The notes under the pieces were generated by a model. That model was not told where the DNA came from. It was given only the letters and a program-made list of their open reading frames with translations, and searched no databases. Position numbers and translations under genes: made by a program. Below, piece by piece: positions 52,360 through 62,508 of a stretch of 64,000 nt of DNA. This stretch comes from an uncultured Acidobacteriaceae bacterium (GTDB taxonomy: Bacteria; Acidobacteriota; Terriglobia; Terriglobales; Acidobacteriaceae). Numbering within the stretch: the stretch's first letter is position 1; each line of letters starts with the position of its first letter. The DNA lies in assembly GCA_903911925.1 (NCBI GenBank), contig CAIWFH010000169.1:1-64000 (forward strand), given 5' to 3'.

Positions 52360-54054
52360 ATGGTTAATCCAGATTTCCTGTTTCTTCCGCGGCCAAAGCA
52401 CGCGGTTCTGGCTGTGATTGCAACTTTTACTCTTGTCTTCCTCTCATTTTGCTTTCCGCCTTTTCAAATGCAGTCCCTCAAGGGTGTTCGGTCCGCGGCA
52501 TGGTTGCAGGGCTCCGGCCAGTCTTTGTCGCCCATCTCAATCGACTACCCCGAGGAAGGCTCAGTTTTTCCGCCTGGCATTACGCCCCCGACTTTTTTAT
52601 GGCGGGATGCAGCAGGCACATCCTGGAGTTTCGATGTTTCCTTTGCAGATCAGGCGCCGGCAATTCACGCACTGGCCAAGGGAGAGCGGATGCGCATCGG
52701 CCCCATCGACCCCGATTGTGTCGAGGATCCGGATGACCAGCCAAAACTGACCGCACAACAGGCCGCGACGTGGACGTGGACTCCCGATGCAGAAACGTGG
52801 GCAGCCATTCAGGCTCACTCCCAGGCAACGGTCACAATACACGGCTATCGGGATGGCAAGACTGCATTGTCCATCGCGCACCTGAACATTTCCACCTCTC
52901 TGGATCCGGTAGGCGCGCCAATCTTCTACCGTGATGTTCCACTGATGCCTTCCCGGGGAACGAACGGAGTGGTGCAGCCCCTGGCTCCTTCCACCATCCA
53001 TCTCATTCGTTGGGAGCTTCGCGATATCCGCCAACCGAGAAGCCGCACGGTGCTTCAGAACATGCCGACATGCGGCAATTGCCATTCCTTTTCTATCGAC
53101 GGCAAAACGTTTGGCATGGATGTCGACGGCCCCGCCAACGACAAGGGGCTCTACGCCATTGTCCCGGTAGAGAAACACATCGTGATCCAAAACAAGGATA
53201 TGGTGCATTGGAATACGGATGGCCAGGTTGGGCAGGTCAGGGTCGGATTCATGTCGCAGGTTTCTCCCGATGGCCGATATGTTCTCAGCACGTTTGCGGG
53301 TCCCAATCTGAAGCTTCGAGACAGCTACTACGTTACGAACTTCATGGACTACCGCTTTCTCCAGGTGTTCTATCCGACGCGCGGCATCCTTGAGTGGTAC
53401 AACCGCGCAACGGGCCTTCGCCAACCCTTGCCGGGAGCCGACGATCCGCGCTTTGTGCAGACAGACGGAGTCTGGAGTCCCGATGGCAAGTACATTGTGT
53501 TTGCCCGTGCCGATGCCAGAGATCCGAGAGACCCGGGCCAACCGCCCGCATTGCGAGCAAACGATTCGAACGAAACACGGATCCAGTACGATCTCTATCG
53601 AATTCCGTTCAATGATGGAAAGGGTGGTACTCCGGAACCGATCGCCGGAGCCTCACTGAACGGCATGAGCAATAATTTTCCGAAGGTGTCGCCCGATGGG
53701 CGATGGATCGTTTTTGTTGAGTGCCACAATGGCCAGTTGATGCGTCCAGACAGTCATCTCTTCATTGTTCCAATGAGCGGAGGGGTGGCGCGCCGGATGC
53801 GCGCCAACACGCGCCTCATGAACTCCTGGCATAGCTTTTCGCCCAATGGGCATTGGATGGTGTTCTCTTCCAAGGCCCGGTCGCCCTATACGCAGATGTA
53901 CCTTACGCACATTGACGCGGACGGCAACGACAGCCCGGCTATTCTCATCGACAACGCCACTGCCGCAAACCGCGCGGTCAATATTCCTGAATTCGTCAAC
54001 ATGGCCCCCGATGGAATCCAGGACATTCAAGTTCACATCGCGGATGTTCAATAA
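52360..54054 (+). CDS. Exported TolB-like propeller with a CxxCH motif
   Basis: A 564-residue protein. The N-terminal membrane helix (HAVLAVIATFTLVFLSFCF) anchors or exports it. A beta-rich region follows (residues about 60-220). MPTCGNCHSFSIDG at about 235 has CxxCH, the signature for covalent c-type heme. The rest is a TolB/PD40-like propeller with SQVSPDGRYVLSTFAG, VWSPDGKYIVFARAD, FPKVSPDGRWIVFVECH and FSPNGHWMVFSSKAR. ATG 52360 has AGGAGAGG upstream. Fusion of a single heme motif with a propeller suggests an electron carrier or a sensor; without heme it could be a binding protein. Function is not known. Confidence 0.82.
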   Translation: MVNPDFLFLPRPKHAVLAVIATFTLVFLSFCFPPFQMQSLKGVRSAAWLQGSGQSLSPISIDYPEEGSVFPPGITPPTFLWRDAAGTSWSFDVSFADQAPAIHALAKGERMRIGPIDPDCVEDPDDQPKLTAQQAATWTWTPDAETWAAIQAHSQATVTIHGYRDGKTALSIAHLNISTSLDPVGAPIFYRDVPLMPSRGTNGVVQPLAPSTIHLIRWELRDIRQPRSRTVLQNMPTCGNCHSFSIDGKTFGMDVDGPANDKGLYAIVPVEKHIVIQNKDMVHWNTDGQVGQVRVGFMSQVSPDGRYVLSTFAGPNLKLRDSYYVTNFMDYRFLQVFYPTRGILEWYNRATGLRQPLPGADDPRFVQTDGVWSPDGKYIVFARADARDPRDPGQPPALRANDSNETRIQYDLYRIPFNDGKGGTPEPIAGASLNGMSNNFPKVSPDGRWIVFVECHNGQLMRPDSHLFIVPMSGGVARRMRANTRLMNSWHSFSPNGHWMVFSSKARSPYTQMYLTHIDADGNDSPAILIDNATAANRAVNIPEFVNMAPDGIQDIQVHIADVQ

Positions 54055-54108
54055 CAGTCCGGAAGATCTTCGACAAACCGACCGACAGCATGGAGCGAAT
54101 CACAATCA

Positions 54109-55032
54109 ATGCTTGCAAACCTGAAGCTTCGCAAAGAGTACGACGGTCTCCTGTTTCTTGCCGAGTCTGCACGCCAGGTCCAAATGCGGCACAGTCATCA
54201 TCATGCCGAGCTGGAACTCAACCTGATTTTGAAAGGGACTCTTTCATATTTAATGAACGGCGAGCGCTTTACGTTTGTGTCAGGAACACTTTTGTGGTTT
54301 TTCCCTCAACAGGAGCACCTTGTTGTGGATCAATCGCCTGACGCGGAGTACTACGTTGCTGCGTTCAAGCACTCGCTTATTGCCAGATCTTGCCGAACGG
54401 CTCCATACGAAGCCCTGAAGCGCAAGTCTTACGATGGGGCGGGCATTTTGCACACGGTGCTCAAGCCGGAGACTGCCAATCTTATCAAACACGTGATGGA
54501 TTCGCTCATGGAAGGATCCCTGGATTCGGATTTGCTCAACAGGGAGGCGGGTTTTGGGCAGGCGTCAAATTTCGTTTACGAGCACAACGACCCGGACGTG
54601 TTAAATGCGGGACTTCATCTGCTGCTACTGCTTTGCTGGCGCAGCCGGCTCGCGGGCGGGGGATCGGCGATTCCCGTATCCGTGCACCCGGTGGTACTTC
54701 GTGCGCTTAAGCTGCTGAACGAGGATGGCAGAGAATGGAGCCTCGGCGAACTCGCAAAAGCCTGCGGAGCGAGCAAATCCACTCTAAGTCGAATCTTTCA
54801 TCGGCAGATTGGCGTTCCATTGAGCCGCTACCGAAACTCACTGCGCCTGTCTGTTTTCTTTGAACAATATAGTAGTTCGGTGGAGAAAACCATTACTGAA
54901 GCCGCGTATGCCTCGGGTTTCGGCAGCTATGCCCAGTTTTACAAGGTGTTCCATGAGGCCTATAAATGCGGGCCCAGGGAGACCTTGACGCGAAATCTGG
55001 GTATAAAGCCGGGAAAACAGTGCTCCCCCTGA
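54109..55032 (+). CDS. AraC-family transcription regulator with cupin sensor
   Basis: A 307-residue regulator. The N-terminal cupin-like part has RHSHHHAELELNLILKG and SGTLLWFFPQQEHLV, where sugars or metals usually bind. The C-terminal AraC/HTH_18 DNA-binding part (about 205-300) has SLGELAKACGASKSTLSRIF and ITEAAYASGFGSYAQFYKVF, two helix-turn-helix motifs. It sits upstream of the TonB receptor on the same strand with a 270-base gap, so it probably controls the locus in response to a glycan product. Confidence 0.92.
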   Translation: MLANLKLRKEYDGLLFLAESARQVQMRHSHHHAELELNLILKGTLSYLMNGERFTFVSGTLLWFFPQQEHLVVDQSPDAEYYVAAFKHSLIARSCRTAPYEALKRKSYDGAGILHTVLKPETANLIKHVMDSLMEGSLDSDLLNREAGFGQASNFVYEHNDPDVLNAGLHLLLLLCWRSRLAGGGSAIPVSVHPVVLRALKLLNEDGREWSLGELAKACGASKSTLSRIFHRQIGVPLSRYRNSLRLSVFFEQYSSSVEKTITEAAYASGFGSYAQFYKVFHEAYKCGPRETLTRNLGIKPGKQCSP

Positions 55033-55305
55033 TTTGACGCGTAAGGACTCAGAGAAGCGAATGCCGTTACCGCCGCGCTCAACGCCCGGCTGGAAGAACC
55101 GAGGTACTTGTGAGCAATATTGAACACTTGTCTGCTTGGCCGCCGAGGTATCGGGCGCCTCCCAGGAACCGCGAATCAGGCTTGGACAAAAAACGATAAG
55201 TATTTGGCACTCCTCGAATAGACAGCCGACCTACCCACTCGTATCGTCAGGGGCTAAGGTCAACCGATCGATTGATTCGGGTTCCAATTTGAGAGGGAGT
55301 GCACC

Positions 55306-58300
55306 ATGCGTAAATTTTCCTTTGCGATCTTAATCATCAGCCTGTTCATGGCTGGGATAATTCTCGCTCCTTGCACGGCGTCGGCCCAAAATGCAACGGC
55401 GACGATCACAGGTACGGTCAGCGACAGGGCAGGAGCTTTGGTGCCCGGTGCCGAGGTTTCAGTTCTCGACACACTCACGAACATTCGACACAATGCGAAA
55501 ACCAACGATTCCGGCTCCTATACGTTCACTCTCCTTCCGATCGGAGTTTACGAGGTCACTTCACAGAAGCAGGGGTTCAAGGTCGCTAAACAAGGCAATA
55601 TCAGGTTGAATATCACGGATGTGGTTCGCGCCGATTTGACAATGGATGTGGGCGACCAGAGCGAGACGGTCACCGTGTCGGCGTCGAACGTTATTATCAA
55701 CACCGAGAATGCAGAGTCCGGGACCACAATTTCGGAGTTGCTCGTATCGGACTTGCCGCTGAACGGCCGTGAATTTCAACAATTGCTCTTGCTTGATGGA
55801 ACCGCATATGAGACCGGGGGCAATCCTTCAGCGGGCTTCCGGGGCACGCAACTACTGCCCGACGGCGGGGTGATCGGCATTGGCGGATCTCGCTCGTCTT
55901 CCACGGGTTTCCTTATCGACGGCCTGAACAATCGCGATATCGGCTACGGCTCGCCTATCCTGATCCCTTCAATCGATGCTCTTCAGGAAATGAAGACGCA
56001 GACCAAGACTTACTCGGCAGAGTATGGCGGCTCGGCCAACCAGGTTCAGGTTCATTTCAAGTCCGGGTCGAACGGCCTGCATGGCACCGCGTTTGAATTT
56101 GTCCGGAACAATGATTTTGACGCCAGAGCTTTCAATGAACCGTCGGTTCCGCAGCTGAACCAAAACCAATTCGGTTTTTCGGCGGGTGGCCCGGTTTTGA
56201 TTCCCAAACTTTACAACGGGCGCAACCGGAGCTTCTTCTTTGCGAACTACGAAGGGCTTCGCCTAAAACAGAACACCCCCCCCGGCTACATGTTTGTGCC
56301 TACGACCGACCAGTGGGCCGGGACGTTCTCTCACGAGGTCATCGATCCGCAGACGCAAAATCCATTTCCTCAAACAAGTCCTGGAGTCTGGCAGATTCCG
56401 GCAAGCAGCATCTCGCAGTTTGCCAAGGCATACATACCTTTTGTGCTGGCGCCAAACTCAAGTTCCGCGTCTGGAAACTACGTCGGATCCACGGGCTCGC
56501 CCTCCAACTCCAATCAGCAGAACTATAAGATCGATCAGAACATCGGTTCGAAAGACTCGGTGTTCTTCAGGTACTCCCGTTCGGACGTCAACCTGACCCA
56601 GGGCGGTCTTAACGGCACTGGGAATACCGGAAGCGTCTATTCAATCGGATCGAGTTACGCCTATCAAGCCAGCTACAACCGGGTCTTCTCTTCGCGTCTT
56701 GTGAACCAGGCCACCTATGGCTACGTGAACGCGGATTTCGATACCAACGCTCCCACCATCGACAGCACCCAGTTGGCCACCTTTGGCATTCAGGGCGGAT
56801 ATACCACTCAACCTACCCCCGAAATCCCAAATGTGCACTGGAGTGGAGCTTCTGGAGGGCTGGCCGGATTTGGCGTGAACTACAACTACCCCCAGATCGA
56901 CGTCACTCAATACTGGAATGTTGCGGACTATGTAACCTACAATCGGGGCAACCACACCCTGAGCGCTGGATTCTCATCGCTGAACTGGAGTCATCAATAC
57001 GGCAAGGGCGCCAATCTCGGCGAGTGGACGTTTAATGGCGAGAATTCCGGAGACCCCTTTGCCGACTTCCTGCTCGGCAATCCGCATAGCATTCAAATCA
57101 ACGTACCGTCACCGTCTGCCGAGAATGCCGCGGATGCTGTCTTTACCTATCCGCAGTACAACTGGGCAACCTATCTGCAGGATCAGTGGAAAGCATCTCA
57201 AAGGCTCACGGTGAATGCAGGCGTGCGCTACGAGTTTTACAAGATAGCCAGAGAAGCGCAAGACCGCTATGACTGGTTTGACTACTCAACTGCCGGCGGC
57301 GCCGTATGCACCGCAAACCAGGCTGCGGCTACCGCCGTCGGCGGGACAGGGCTTCTGAAATACTGCGGCCCCAGCCAGAATCCGGCGCCCAAGTTATCGC
57401 TTGCCCCAAGAATCGGCATCGCCTATCTGCCACTGAAGAATCATGACACCACGGTAATCCGGGCAGGCTACGGAATCTTTTATGACGCAAACGACGAAGG
57501 CGACACAGTAAACGCCTCAGACAACTATCCGTTCAAGGGACAGCAAGCGCTCAACGGAACCCCGATCACGGATATCTTGAGCACCACGCAGCAAATTCCT
57601 TCGATCACCACGCTGCGTCCCATGCAGGCCTCCGATCTCGGATTCATTTTTCTCGCTACGAGCGACTACAAACGGCCGTATGTGCAGAACTGGACTCTGA
57701 GCGTCGAAAATAGCCCGATGAAGAACACCACGATCGACCTTGAGTACGAAGGTTCGACCGGCACGCACTATCCCACACGGTACAACCTCAATCAGCCCAC
57801 ACAATACGATCCGGCGAATCCATTGCCTGTCTCTGACCGCCGGCCCTATCCGATCTTTGGAGAAATCTATCCTCAGGTGTTTGCCCTCAGTTCCAACTAC
57901 GAGGCGGGCATTGTCAAGGTCAGGCACGAGTCTCATTCGCTGGTTGTGCTGGCTGCCTATACATTCTCCAAGAGCATGGATGTGAGATCGGGAACCTACG
58001 GCGCCAGCGGCAACGACCTCAACGGCTGGGCCGGCCCGATGGATGTGCATAACTTCCGCAAGGACTACGGCCCATCCACATTCGACGTGAAACATCGTGT
58101 TATTTTGAGCCTGGTTCATAACGTTCCTCTGGGACGCGGGGAAAAATTCCTCTCAGGCGTCAATGCCCCTGCGAATGCAATCGTGGGCGGCTGGCAAGTG
58201 AGCGGGATTGTAACCTTGCAGAGCGGTTTCCCGTTCTCGATCGGAGCTGCCGACAACAATGGTTTGCTCGACTCATTTGTTCAGCGTGCCGATCAAGTTG

Positions 58301-58629
58301 GGTCACCTTATCCCTCAGGATTCAAAAAGTCACCAGCGGCATGGTTCGACCCCTCGGCATTTGCGCAGCCGGCAGATGGCGTCTTCGGCGGCACAGGCCG
58401 CAACATCCTCAGAGGGCCTGGCTCGGAAAACTTCGACCTATCCCTGCTCAAGAATTTCAACTTGGTTGAGCGCATTAAGTTCCAGTTCCGGGCTGAATCG
58501 TTCAACTCCTTCAACCATACGAACTTCGGCACTCCCGACTACAACATCACGGATGGCACTGCATTTGGCACGATCAGCAGCGCAGCCGCAGGCCGAATTA
58601 TTCAGCTAGGCGGAAAGGTAATTTTCTAG
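55306..58629 (+). CDS. TonB-dependent receptor with carboxypeptidase-like N-terminal domain
   Basis: A 1,107-residue outer-membrane receptor of the Oar/SusC-like type. ATG 55306 has GAGAGGGAG upstream and leads into a signal peptide (FAILIISLFMAGIILAPCTA). Residues about 30-110 form a carboxypeptidase regulatory-like domain (ITGTVSDRAGALVPGAEVSV, SGSYTFTLLPIGVYEVTSQ). The plug follows (VSDLPLNGREFQQLLLLDG, STGFLIDGLNNRDIGYGSP), then the beta-barrel ending GRIIQLGGKVIF. It should import a large substrate, likely an oligosaccharide, with energy from TonB. No SusD-like gene is next to it, which is usual in Acidobacteriota. Confidence 0.94.
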   Translation: MRKFSFAILIISLFMAGIILAPCTASAQNATATITGTVSDRAGALVPGAEVSVLDTLTNIRHNAKTNDSGSYTFTLLPIGVYEVTSQKQGFKVAKQGNIRLNITDVVRADLTMDVGDQSETVTVSASNVIINTENAESGTTISELLVSDLPLNGREFQQLLLLDGTAYETGGNPSAGFRGTQLLPDGGVIGIGGSRSSSTGFLIDGLNNRDIGYGSPILIPSIDALQEMKTQTKTYSAEYGGSANQVQVHFKSGSNGLHGTAFEFVRNNDFDARAFNEPSVPQLNQNQFGFSAGGPVLIPKLYNGRNRSFFFANYEGLRLKQNTPPGYMFVPTTDQWAGTFSHEVIDPQTQNPFPQTSPGVWQIPASSISQFAKAYIPFVLAPNSSSASGNYVGSTGSPSNSNQQNYKIDQNIGSKDSVFFRYSRSDVNLTQGGLNGTGNTGSVYSIGSSYAYQASYNRVFSSRLVNQATYGYVNADFDTNAPTIDSTQLATFGIQGGYTTQPTPEIPNVHWSGASGGLAGFGVNYNYPQIDVTQYWNVADYVTYNRGNHTLSAGFSSLNWSHQYGKGANLGEWTFNGENSGDPFADFLLGNPHSIQINVPSPSAENAADAVFTYPQYNWATYLQDQWKASQRLTVNAGVRYEFYKIAREAQDRYDWFDYSTAGGAVCTANQAAATAVGGTGLLKYCGPSQNPAPKLSLAPRIGIAYLPLKNHDTTVIRAGYGIFYDANDEGDTVNASDNYPFKGQQALNGTPITDILSTTQQIPSITTLRPMQASDLGFIFLATSDYKRPYVQNWTLSVENSPMKNTTIDLEYEGSTGTHYPTRYNLNQPTQYDPANPLPVSDRRPYPIFGEIYPQVFALSSNYEAGIVKVRHESHSLVVLAAYTFSKSMDVRSGTYGASGNDLNGWAGPMDVHNFRKDYGPSTFDVKHRVILSLVHNVPLGRGEKFLSGVNAPANAIVGGWQVSGIVTLQSGFPFSIGAADNNGLLDSFVQRADQVGSPYPSGFKKSPAAWFDPSAFAQPADGVFGGTGRNILRGPGSENFDLSLLKNFNLVERIKFQFRAESFNSFNHTNFGTPDYNITDGTAFGTISSAAAGRIIQLGGKVIF

Positions 58630-58658
58630 CTGGGATACCAACTGGCATATCGCACTTT

Positions 58659-58691
58659 GACCGCGGCTGAACTTGTTTTGCGGCCGCGGTC
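58659..58691 (+). terminator. Hairpin after TonB receptor gene
   Basis: An 8-bp perfect GC stem with a 17-nt loop lies 30 bases after the stop. No T-run follows, so it is only a likely terminator or transcript-end stabiliser. Confidence 0.5.
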
Positions 58692-58773
58692 GAAGCTGGA
58701 GTTGCCGGGTGTGCCGGATGCCCTGCGCGATTCGGCACATTGGAACCGATGCAATGAAGACGGCGGTTATCGA

Positions 58774-58804
58774 CGGGCGGGGGAAGAGAGGTTCCCCTTG
58801 CCCG
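58774..58804 (+). terminator. Second hairpin after TonB receptor gene
   Basis: CGGGCGGGGGAA (58774-58785) pairs with TTCCCCTTGCCCG (58792-58804) with small mismatches. It could be a terminator or a processing site. Confidence 0.4.
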
Positions 58805-59075
58805 CCGATAGTCCCGACTCCCCTTAAGTAGCGCGGTGTCGTGGGAAGCGCTAAAACATGAACGCAAATCCGGGACAGGCGACAGGCAAGCAATATTGTC
58901 CGGACGCCGGCGTGCCCTCAGGCGCGCGGGGTCTTCTGTGAGTTAATTCGCGAGACCCGCCATTGCTACCGATGGGTTTGTTGTTGACAGGACCTCAGCC
59001 GCCGGAAAGAAACGGGTGGGTCGGCAACTGGCGTTTCCGGAACCTGGCTCCACATGGAAAGGCACAGGAATCTCA

Positions 59076-60167
59076 ATGAAAGCACGTGATCGCGTTGTTG
59101 CCGCCCTCAATCATCAGAAGCCGGATCGGTGTCCCATGCAGATCAGCTTCACCCCTGAATTTGCCCGAAGACTTCGTGCGGACATGAATCAAACGGGCCA
59201 GGCTACCCACAATCCACACGGGGGCGGAAACACGTACGAACTTGAAATGGCACTGGGCGAGGATGTCCTGCTCAGTTCGGTCGGATGGGCTAACTCTTAT
59301 TACGCCAATGAGACTTATTCAGGCGGCGAGGATTCTTACACCGACGAGTGGGGAGTTGGGTGGAAGAACGCTCCTTATGACACTCCATTCGGGCCTGGTT
59401 TCTATACCGACGTCTGCTCCCGCCCGCTTGCCGACGACAATTCGATCGATAGCTACCGCGCCCCGGACCCTCATCGCCCGGAGTTATATGAGGAAGCCAA
59501 GCAGTTGATCGCCGCGCGCAAGAGCGACTACTGGATTGTTGGCGTTACCGTTTGCACTATCTTCGAAGCGGCCTGGGGTTTGCGCGGGCTTGAGAAGCTC
59601 CTGATGGACTTCACGGATGACCCCGCGCGAGCGGAAGCAGTTCTCGACTTTCCATTTCGCTATCACCTGGCCGCCGCCTGCCGCCTGGTCGAGATGGGAG
59701 TTGACATGATATGGACTGGAGACGATGTGGGCACGCAGCGGGGCATGCTCATGTCACCCAGGAACTGGCGCCGCTTTCTCAAGCCACGCATGGCGGAGTT
59801 CATCTCCACCTTGAAAAGCATCAATCCGGAAGTCAAGGTGGCCTATCACTCCGACGGCAATATCGAGACCATTATCCCCGAGCTGATTGAAATTGGCCTT
59901 GACGTATTGAACCCGATCCAACCCGCCTGCATGGATCCTGCCAAACTAAAGCGGCAGTATGGAGACAAGCTGTGTTTCTGGGGCACAATCGACGAGCAGC
60001 ACATCCTTCCCTTCGGCACTCCCGAGGAGGTTCGCCAGCATGTCCTGGATAATTTGGAGACCGCAGGACACGATGGCGGGCTTATAATCGCCCCGACACA
60101 TCATGTGCAATTGGACACGCCTCTGGAAAATTTCTGGGCCATGGTGCACGCGATTGTTGGCGAATAG
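59076..60167 (+). CDS. URO-D / MtaA-like family protein
   Basis: A 363-residue protein of the uroporphyrinogen decarboxylase superfamily. MKARDRVVAALNHQKPDRCP is the common start of the MtaA/CmuA-like branch. YHSDGNIETIIPELIEIGLD and LNPIQPACMDPAKLKRQYGD are conserved in the C-terminal half. True HemE proteins have different substrate-binding motifs, so heme synthesis is unlikely; relatives move methyl groups, and many have no known role. ATG 59076 has AGGA six bases upstream. It is followed by a hydrolase-like gene in what looks like a glycan locus, so a role in demethylating plant-type sugars is one possible idea. Confidence 0.88.
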   Translation: MKARDRVVAALNHQKPDRCPMQISFTPEFARRLRADMNQTGQATHNPHGGGNTYELEMALGEDVLLSSVGWANSYYANETYSGGEDSYTDEWGVGWKNAPYDTPFGPGFYTDVCSRPLADDNSIDSYRAPDPHRPELYEEAKQLIAARKSDYWIVGVTVCTIFEAAWGLRGLEKLLMDFTDDPARAEAVLDFPFRYHLAAACRLVEMGVDMIWTGDDVGTQRGMLMSPRNWRRFLKPRMAEFISTLKSINPEVKVAYHSDGNIETIIPELIEIGLDVLNPIQPACMDPAKLKRQYGDKLCFWGTIDEQHILPFGTPEEVRQHVLDNLETAGHDGGLIIAPTHHVQLDTPLENFWAMVHAIVGE

Positions 60168-60249
60168 GACCGCTCGTAACTGTTCTGTGTTTGAGCCTCA
60201 CCACTAGCGCTCACTTCAATAAACATTTCAAACTGCCCAGGAGAATGTG

Positions 60250-62508
60250 ATGAAAGTATCGCGACGGAAACTGATGCAAAGCCTTGCCGCGCTTGCCGCG
60301 TGTCCCGCTTCTGCGCAAGAAGCGCTTAAAGGTCTTGTTGCCGGAATGTCCGATCCCAGCCCGGTGAAGTATGAGGTCAACGCCCGCGATCTGTCGATTG
60401 GAATTACGGATAGCGGGCATATTGTCGCCCTCAAATTGGGCTCCCACGAGGCAAGCGTACCGTTTCATGCCTGCACATATCTTGCTTCATGCACGCAAGA
60501 GGGACCGGTTGCCCATCGCACCCTGGACTCGGGCGGAGTTGAATTCAGCCGCATCTTTGTGCAGCAAGGAACGCGCTTCCAGTGCACTGTCGTGGACAGG
60601 TTCACGCCAAACAATTCCAGCGTTCGGTGGGAAGTGGAGATTGTTGGAGCCGGAGACCCATTCACCGCTCCGATTGAAACGCAGCTATCTTATCTGAACC
60701 CATCCAAACTCTCTTTCTGGACTGCCTGGGACGCACCGCCTGAAGCGGGAGCGCAGCCTGTTCAAAGCGAGACATTCAACAATTTGCTTGACGCGTTCCA
60801 GCAGAAGTCCGACGCACCTTCTTTGCAGGCTGCGGCAGACGAAGCGGAGAGGCTGTGGCCCAGGGATAAATGGAGCGACCCGCTCGTCCCGGCCCCATTT
60901 GCCGATCTGGATCTTCGTTTCGGCGGTTATCTGCACATGCACAATGCATTTTCAATTCCTATCGCGACAGTCATGGACGCGTCGACAGATCGGGCGATTA
61001 GCCTGGTTCAATCGCCTGAGACAGACCTGTTGGATATAAGGCTCAAGACATCGCTTCTGGGCGACGCCAACCTGGTTCGTACCAACCACCGGATATCGTC
61101 GGGCAGGCCCGTCAGAATAGCAATGGATTTGGTGGCGCACGCCGCCGATTGGCGCGCAGGCCTGGGTTGGATGGTTGACCGCTATCCCAGCTATTTTGAA
61201 TCGCCCAATCGGTCGGCTTATCAACTGGATGGATGCGGTTCCTACGCCGGCAATGAAGGCGATATTGACGCCGGCAAGTTGCAGAAGATGGCATACAGCC
61301 TCAACTGGAACGCGCGCTTTGACTGGCCGTACCAGGGGATGTCTGTTCCGCCGGTCAAAGCCGATGTCAGCTGGTCATCGTGGTATCAGAAGCCAGCCTC
61401 TCTCAAGACCATGGACCGTTATGACGAAAAGATGGAAGAAGCGGGCGTCCGTGTTCTTGACTACTTTGTCACAACGGAAGCTGGAAACTATATCCAGAAC
61501 GACCCACCGTCGCGTAAGGCCAAAGCCGACTCTGAACTTTGGCAAGACGGAAATGACTTTGTCCACTACCAGATTCCAGATGCGGTAATCCGGGATCGCG
61601 AAGGAAAGATCCTTTTCTCCAACTGGTTTAGCAACGTGGTGCTTGACCCCGGCGAACCATGCTGGCAGAAGTCGCTTCTCGATCAAGCCGTAACCCTGGT
61701 GAAGCAACTTCCCCACAGTTCCGGCATATGCATTGACCGCATGGATTGGCTCACCGTTTACAACTTGCACCGGGACGATGGCGTCAGTTGGATTGACGGC
61801 AGGCCTGCTCGGTCCCTGCTCAATTCCTGGAAGGAAACCCTCAGCAAACTGGCTGCGATCTTGCACCCGGCGAACAAATTCATCTTTGCAAACACATTAG
61901 TCACGAGGATCGATTGTTGCAGCTCACTGGATGGGTTCTACGATGAGATGGGCGATTATCCAAGTTCGCTCAATCTTTGTTCCCTCATGGCTGTGCGCAA
62001 GCCGGCAATTGCATGGACGCGAGATATCAACACGCTGAGACCGGACCCGGATGCCTTCTTTCAGCGCCATCTTCATCTGGGAGTTTTTCCGACAGTGCCA
62101 ATGCCGGGCGCTGACCATACGATCCCAGAAGATAGCTGGGTCGATCAATGCTACCTTGACTACGGACCGCTGCTGCGAGCCATGCGCGGCAAAAGATGGG
62201 TTCTGAAACCGCACGCGGTTTCGGTAGATGGCGCCGCAGCTCACGCCAATCTATTTCGGGTGCCCGGCGGGTATGCGCTACCAATCACGTTTGCCTGCAA
62301 CGTGAATCAGGTCGCTGTCACGCTGGGCAACTTTCTCGATGCGGGCGAGCATGTCGCTTCAATGACAATCATCCATCCAGGGGAAGCCAATGGAATTGCA
62401 GCGAAGTGGCAATCATCTGGCGATGCGACAAAAATTACAGTACCGGTGCAGCGCGGCTGCGCGATGGTGAAAATCGATTGCTCTGCGGTTCCGGCTCATC
62501 GGGCATAG
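60250..62508 (+). CDS. Exported hydrolase-like protein of unknown function
   Basis: A 752-residue protein starting MKVSRRKLMQSLAALAACPA, a Tat-type signal. GGAG lies upstream of ATG 60250; GTG at 60247 is the alternative. The first 300 residues are beta-rich. The middle, with GMSVPPVKADVSWSSWYQKP, SSGICIDRMDWLTVYNLHRD, NKFIFANTLVTRIDCCSSLD and GFYDEMGDYPSS, looks like a (beta/alpha)8 glycoside hydrolase barrel, with conserved acids such as the Asp in IDRMDW and DEMG. The end is a beta-sandwich. I do not recognise a GH family, but the locus points to polysaccharide breakdown. Confidence 0.8.
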   Translation: MKVSRRKLMQSLAALAACPASAQEALKGLVAGMSDPSPVKYEVNARDLSIGITDSGHIVALKLGSHEASVPFHACTYLASCTQEGPVAHRTLDSGGVEFSRIFVQQGTRFQCTVVDRFTPNNSSVRWEVEIVGAGDPFTAPIETQLSYLNPSKLSFWTAWDAPPEAGAQPVQSETFNNLLDAFQQKSDAPSLQAAADEAERLWPRDKWSDPLVPAPFADLDLRFGGYLHMHNAFSIPIATVMDASTDRAISLVQSPETDLLDIRLKTSLLGDANLVRTNHRISSGRPVRIAMDLVAHAADWRAGLGWMVDRYPSYFESPNRSAYQLDGCGSYAGNEGDIDAGKLQKMAYSLNWNARFDWPYQGMSVPPVKADVSWSSWYQKPASLKTMDRYDEKMEEAGVRVLDYFVTTEAGNYIQNDPPSRKAKADSELWQDGNDFVHYQIPDAVIRDREGKILFSNWFSNVVLDPGEPCWQKSLLDQAVTLVKQLPHSSGICIDRMDWLTVYNLHRDDGVSWIDGRPARSLLNSWKETLSKLAAILHPANKFIFANTLVTRIDCCSSLDGFYDEMGDYPSSLNLCSLMAVRKPAIAWTRDINTLRPDPDAFFQRHLHLGVFPTVPMPGADHTIPEDSWVDQCYLDYGPLLRAMRGKRWVLKPHAVSVDGAAAHANLFRVPGGYALPITFACNVNQVAVTLGNFLDAGEHVASMTIIHPGEANGIAAKWQSSGDATKITVPVQRGCAMVKIDCSAVPAHRA

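Larger units (their letters stand above)
58630..59075. other. Intergenic region with two hairpins
   Basis: About 445 bases between the receptor and URO-D genes. GACCGCGG/CCGCGGTC (58659-58691) and CGGGCGGGGGAA/TTCCCCTTGCCCG (58774-58804) are hairpins that may end the receptor transcript. No gene is seen. Confidence 0.55.
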
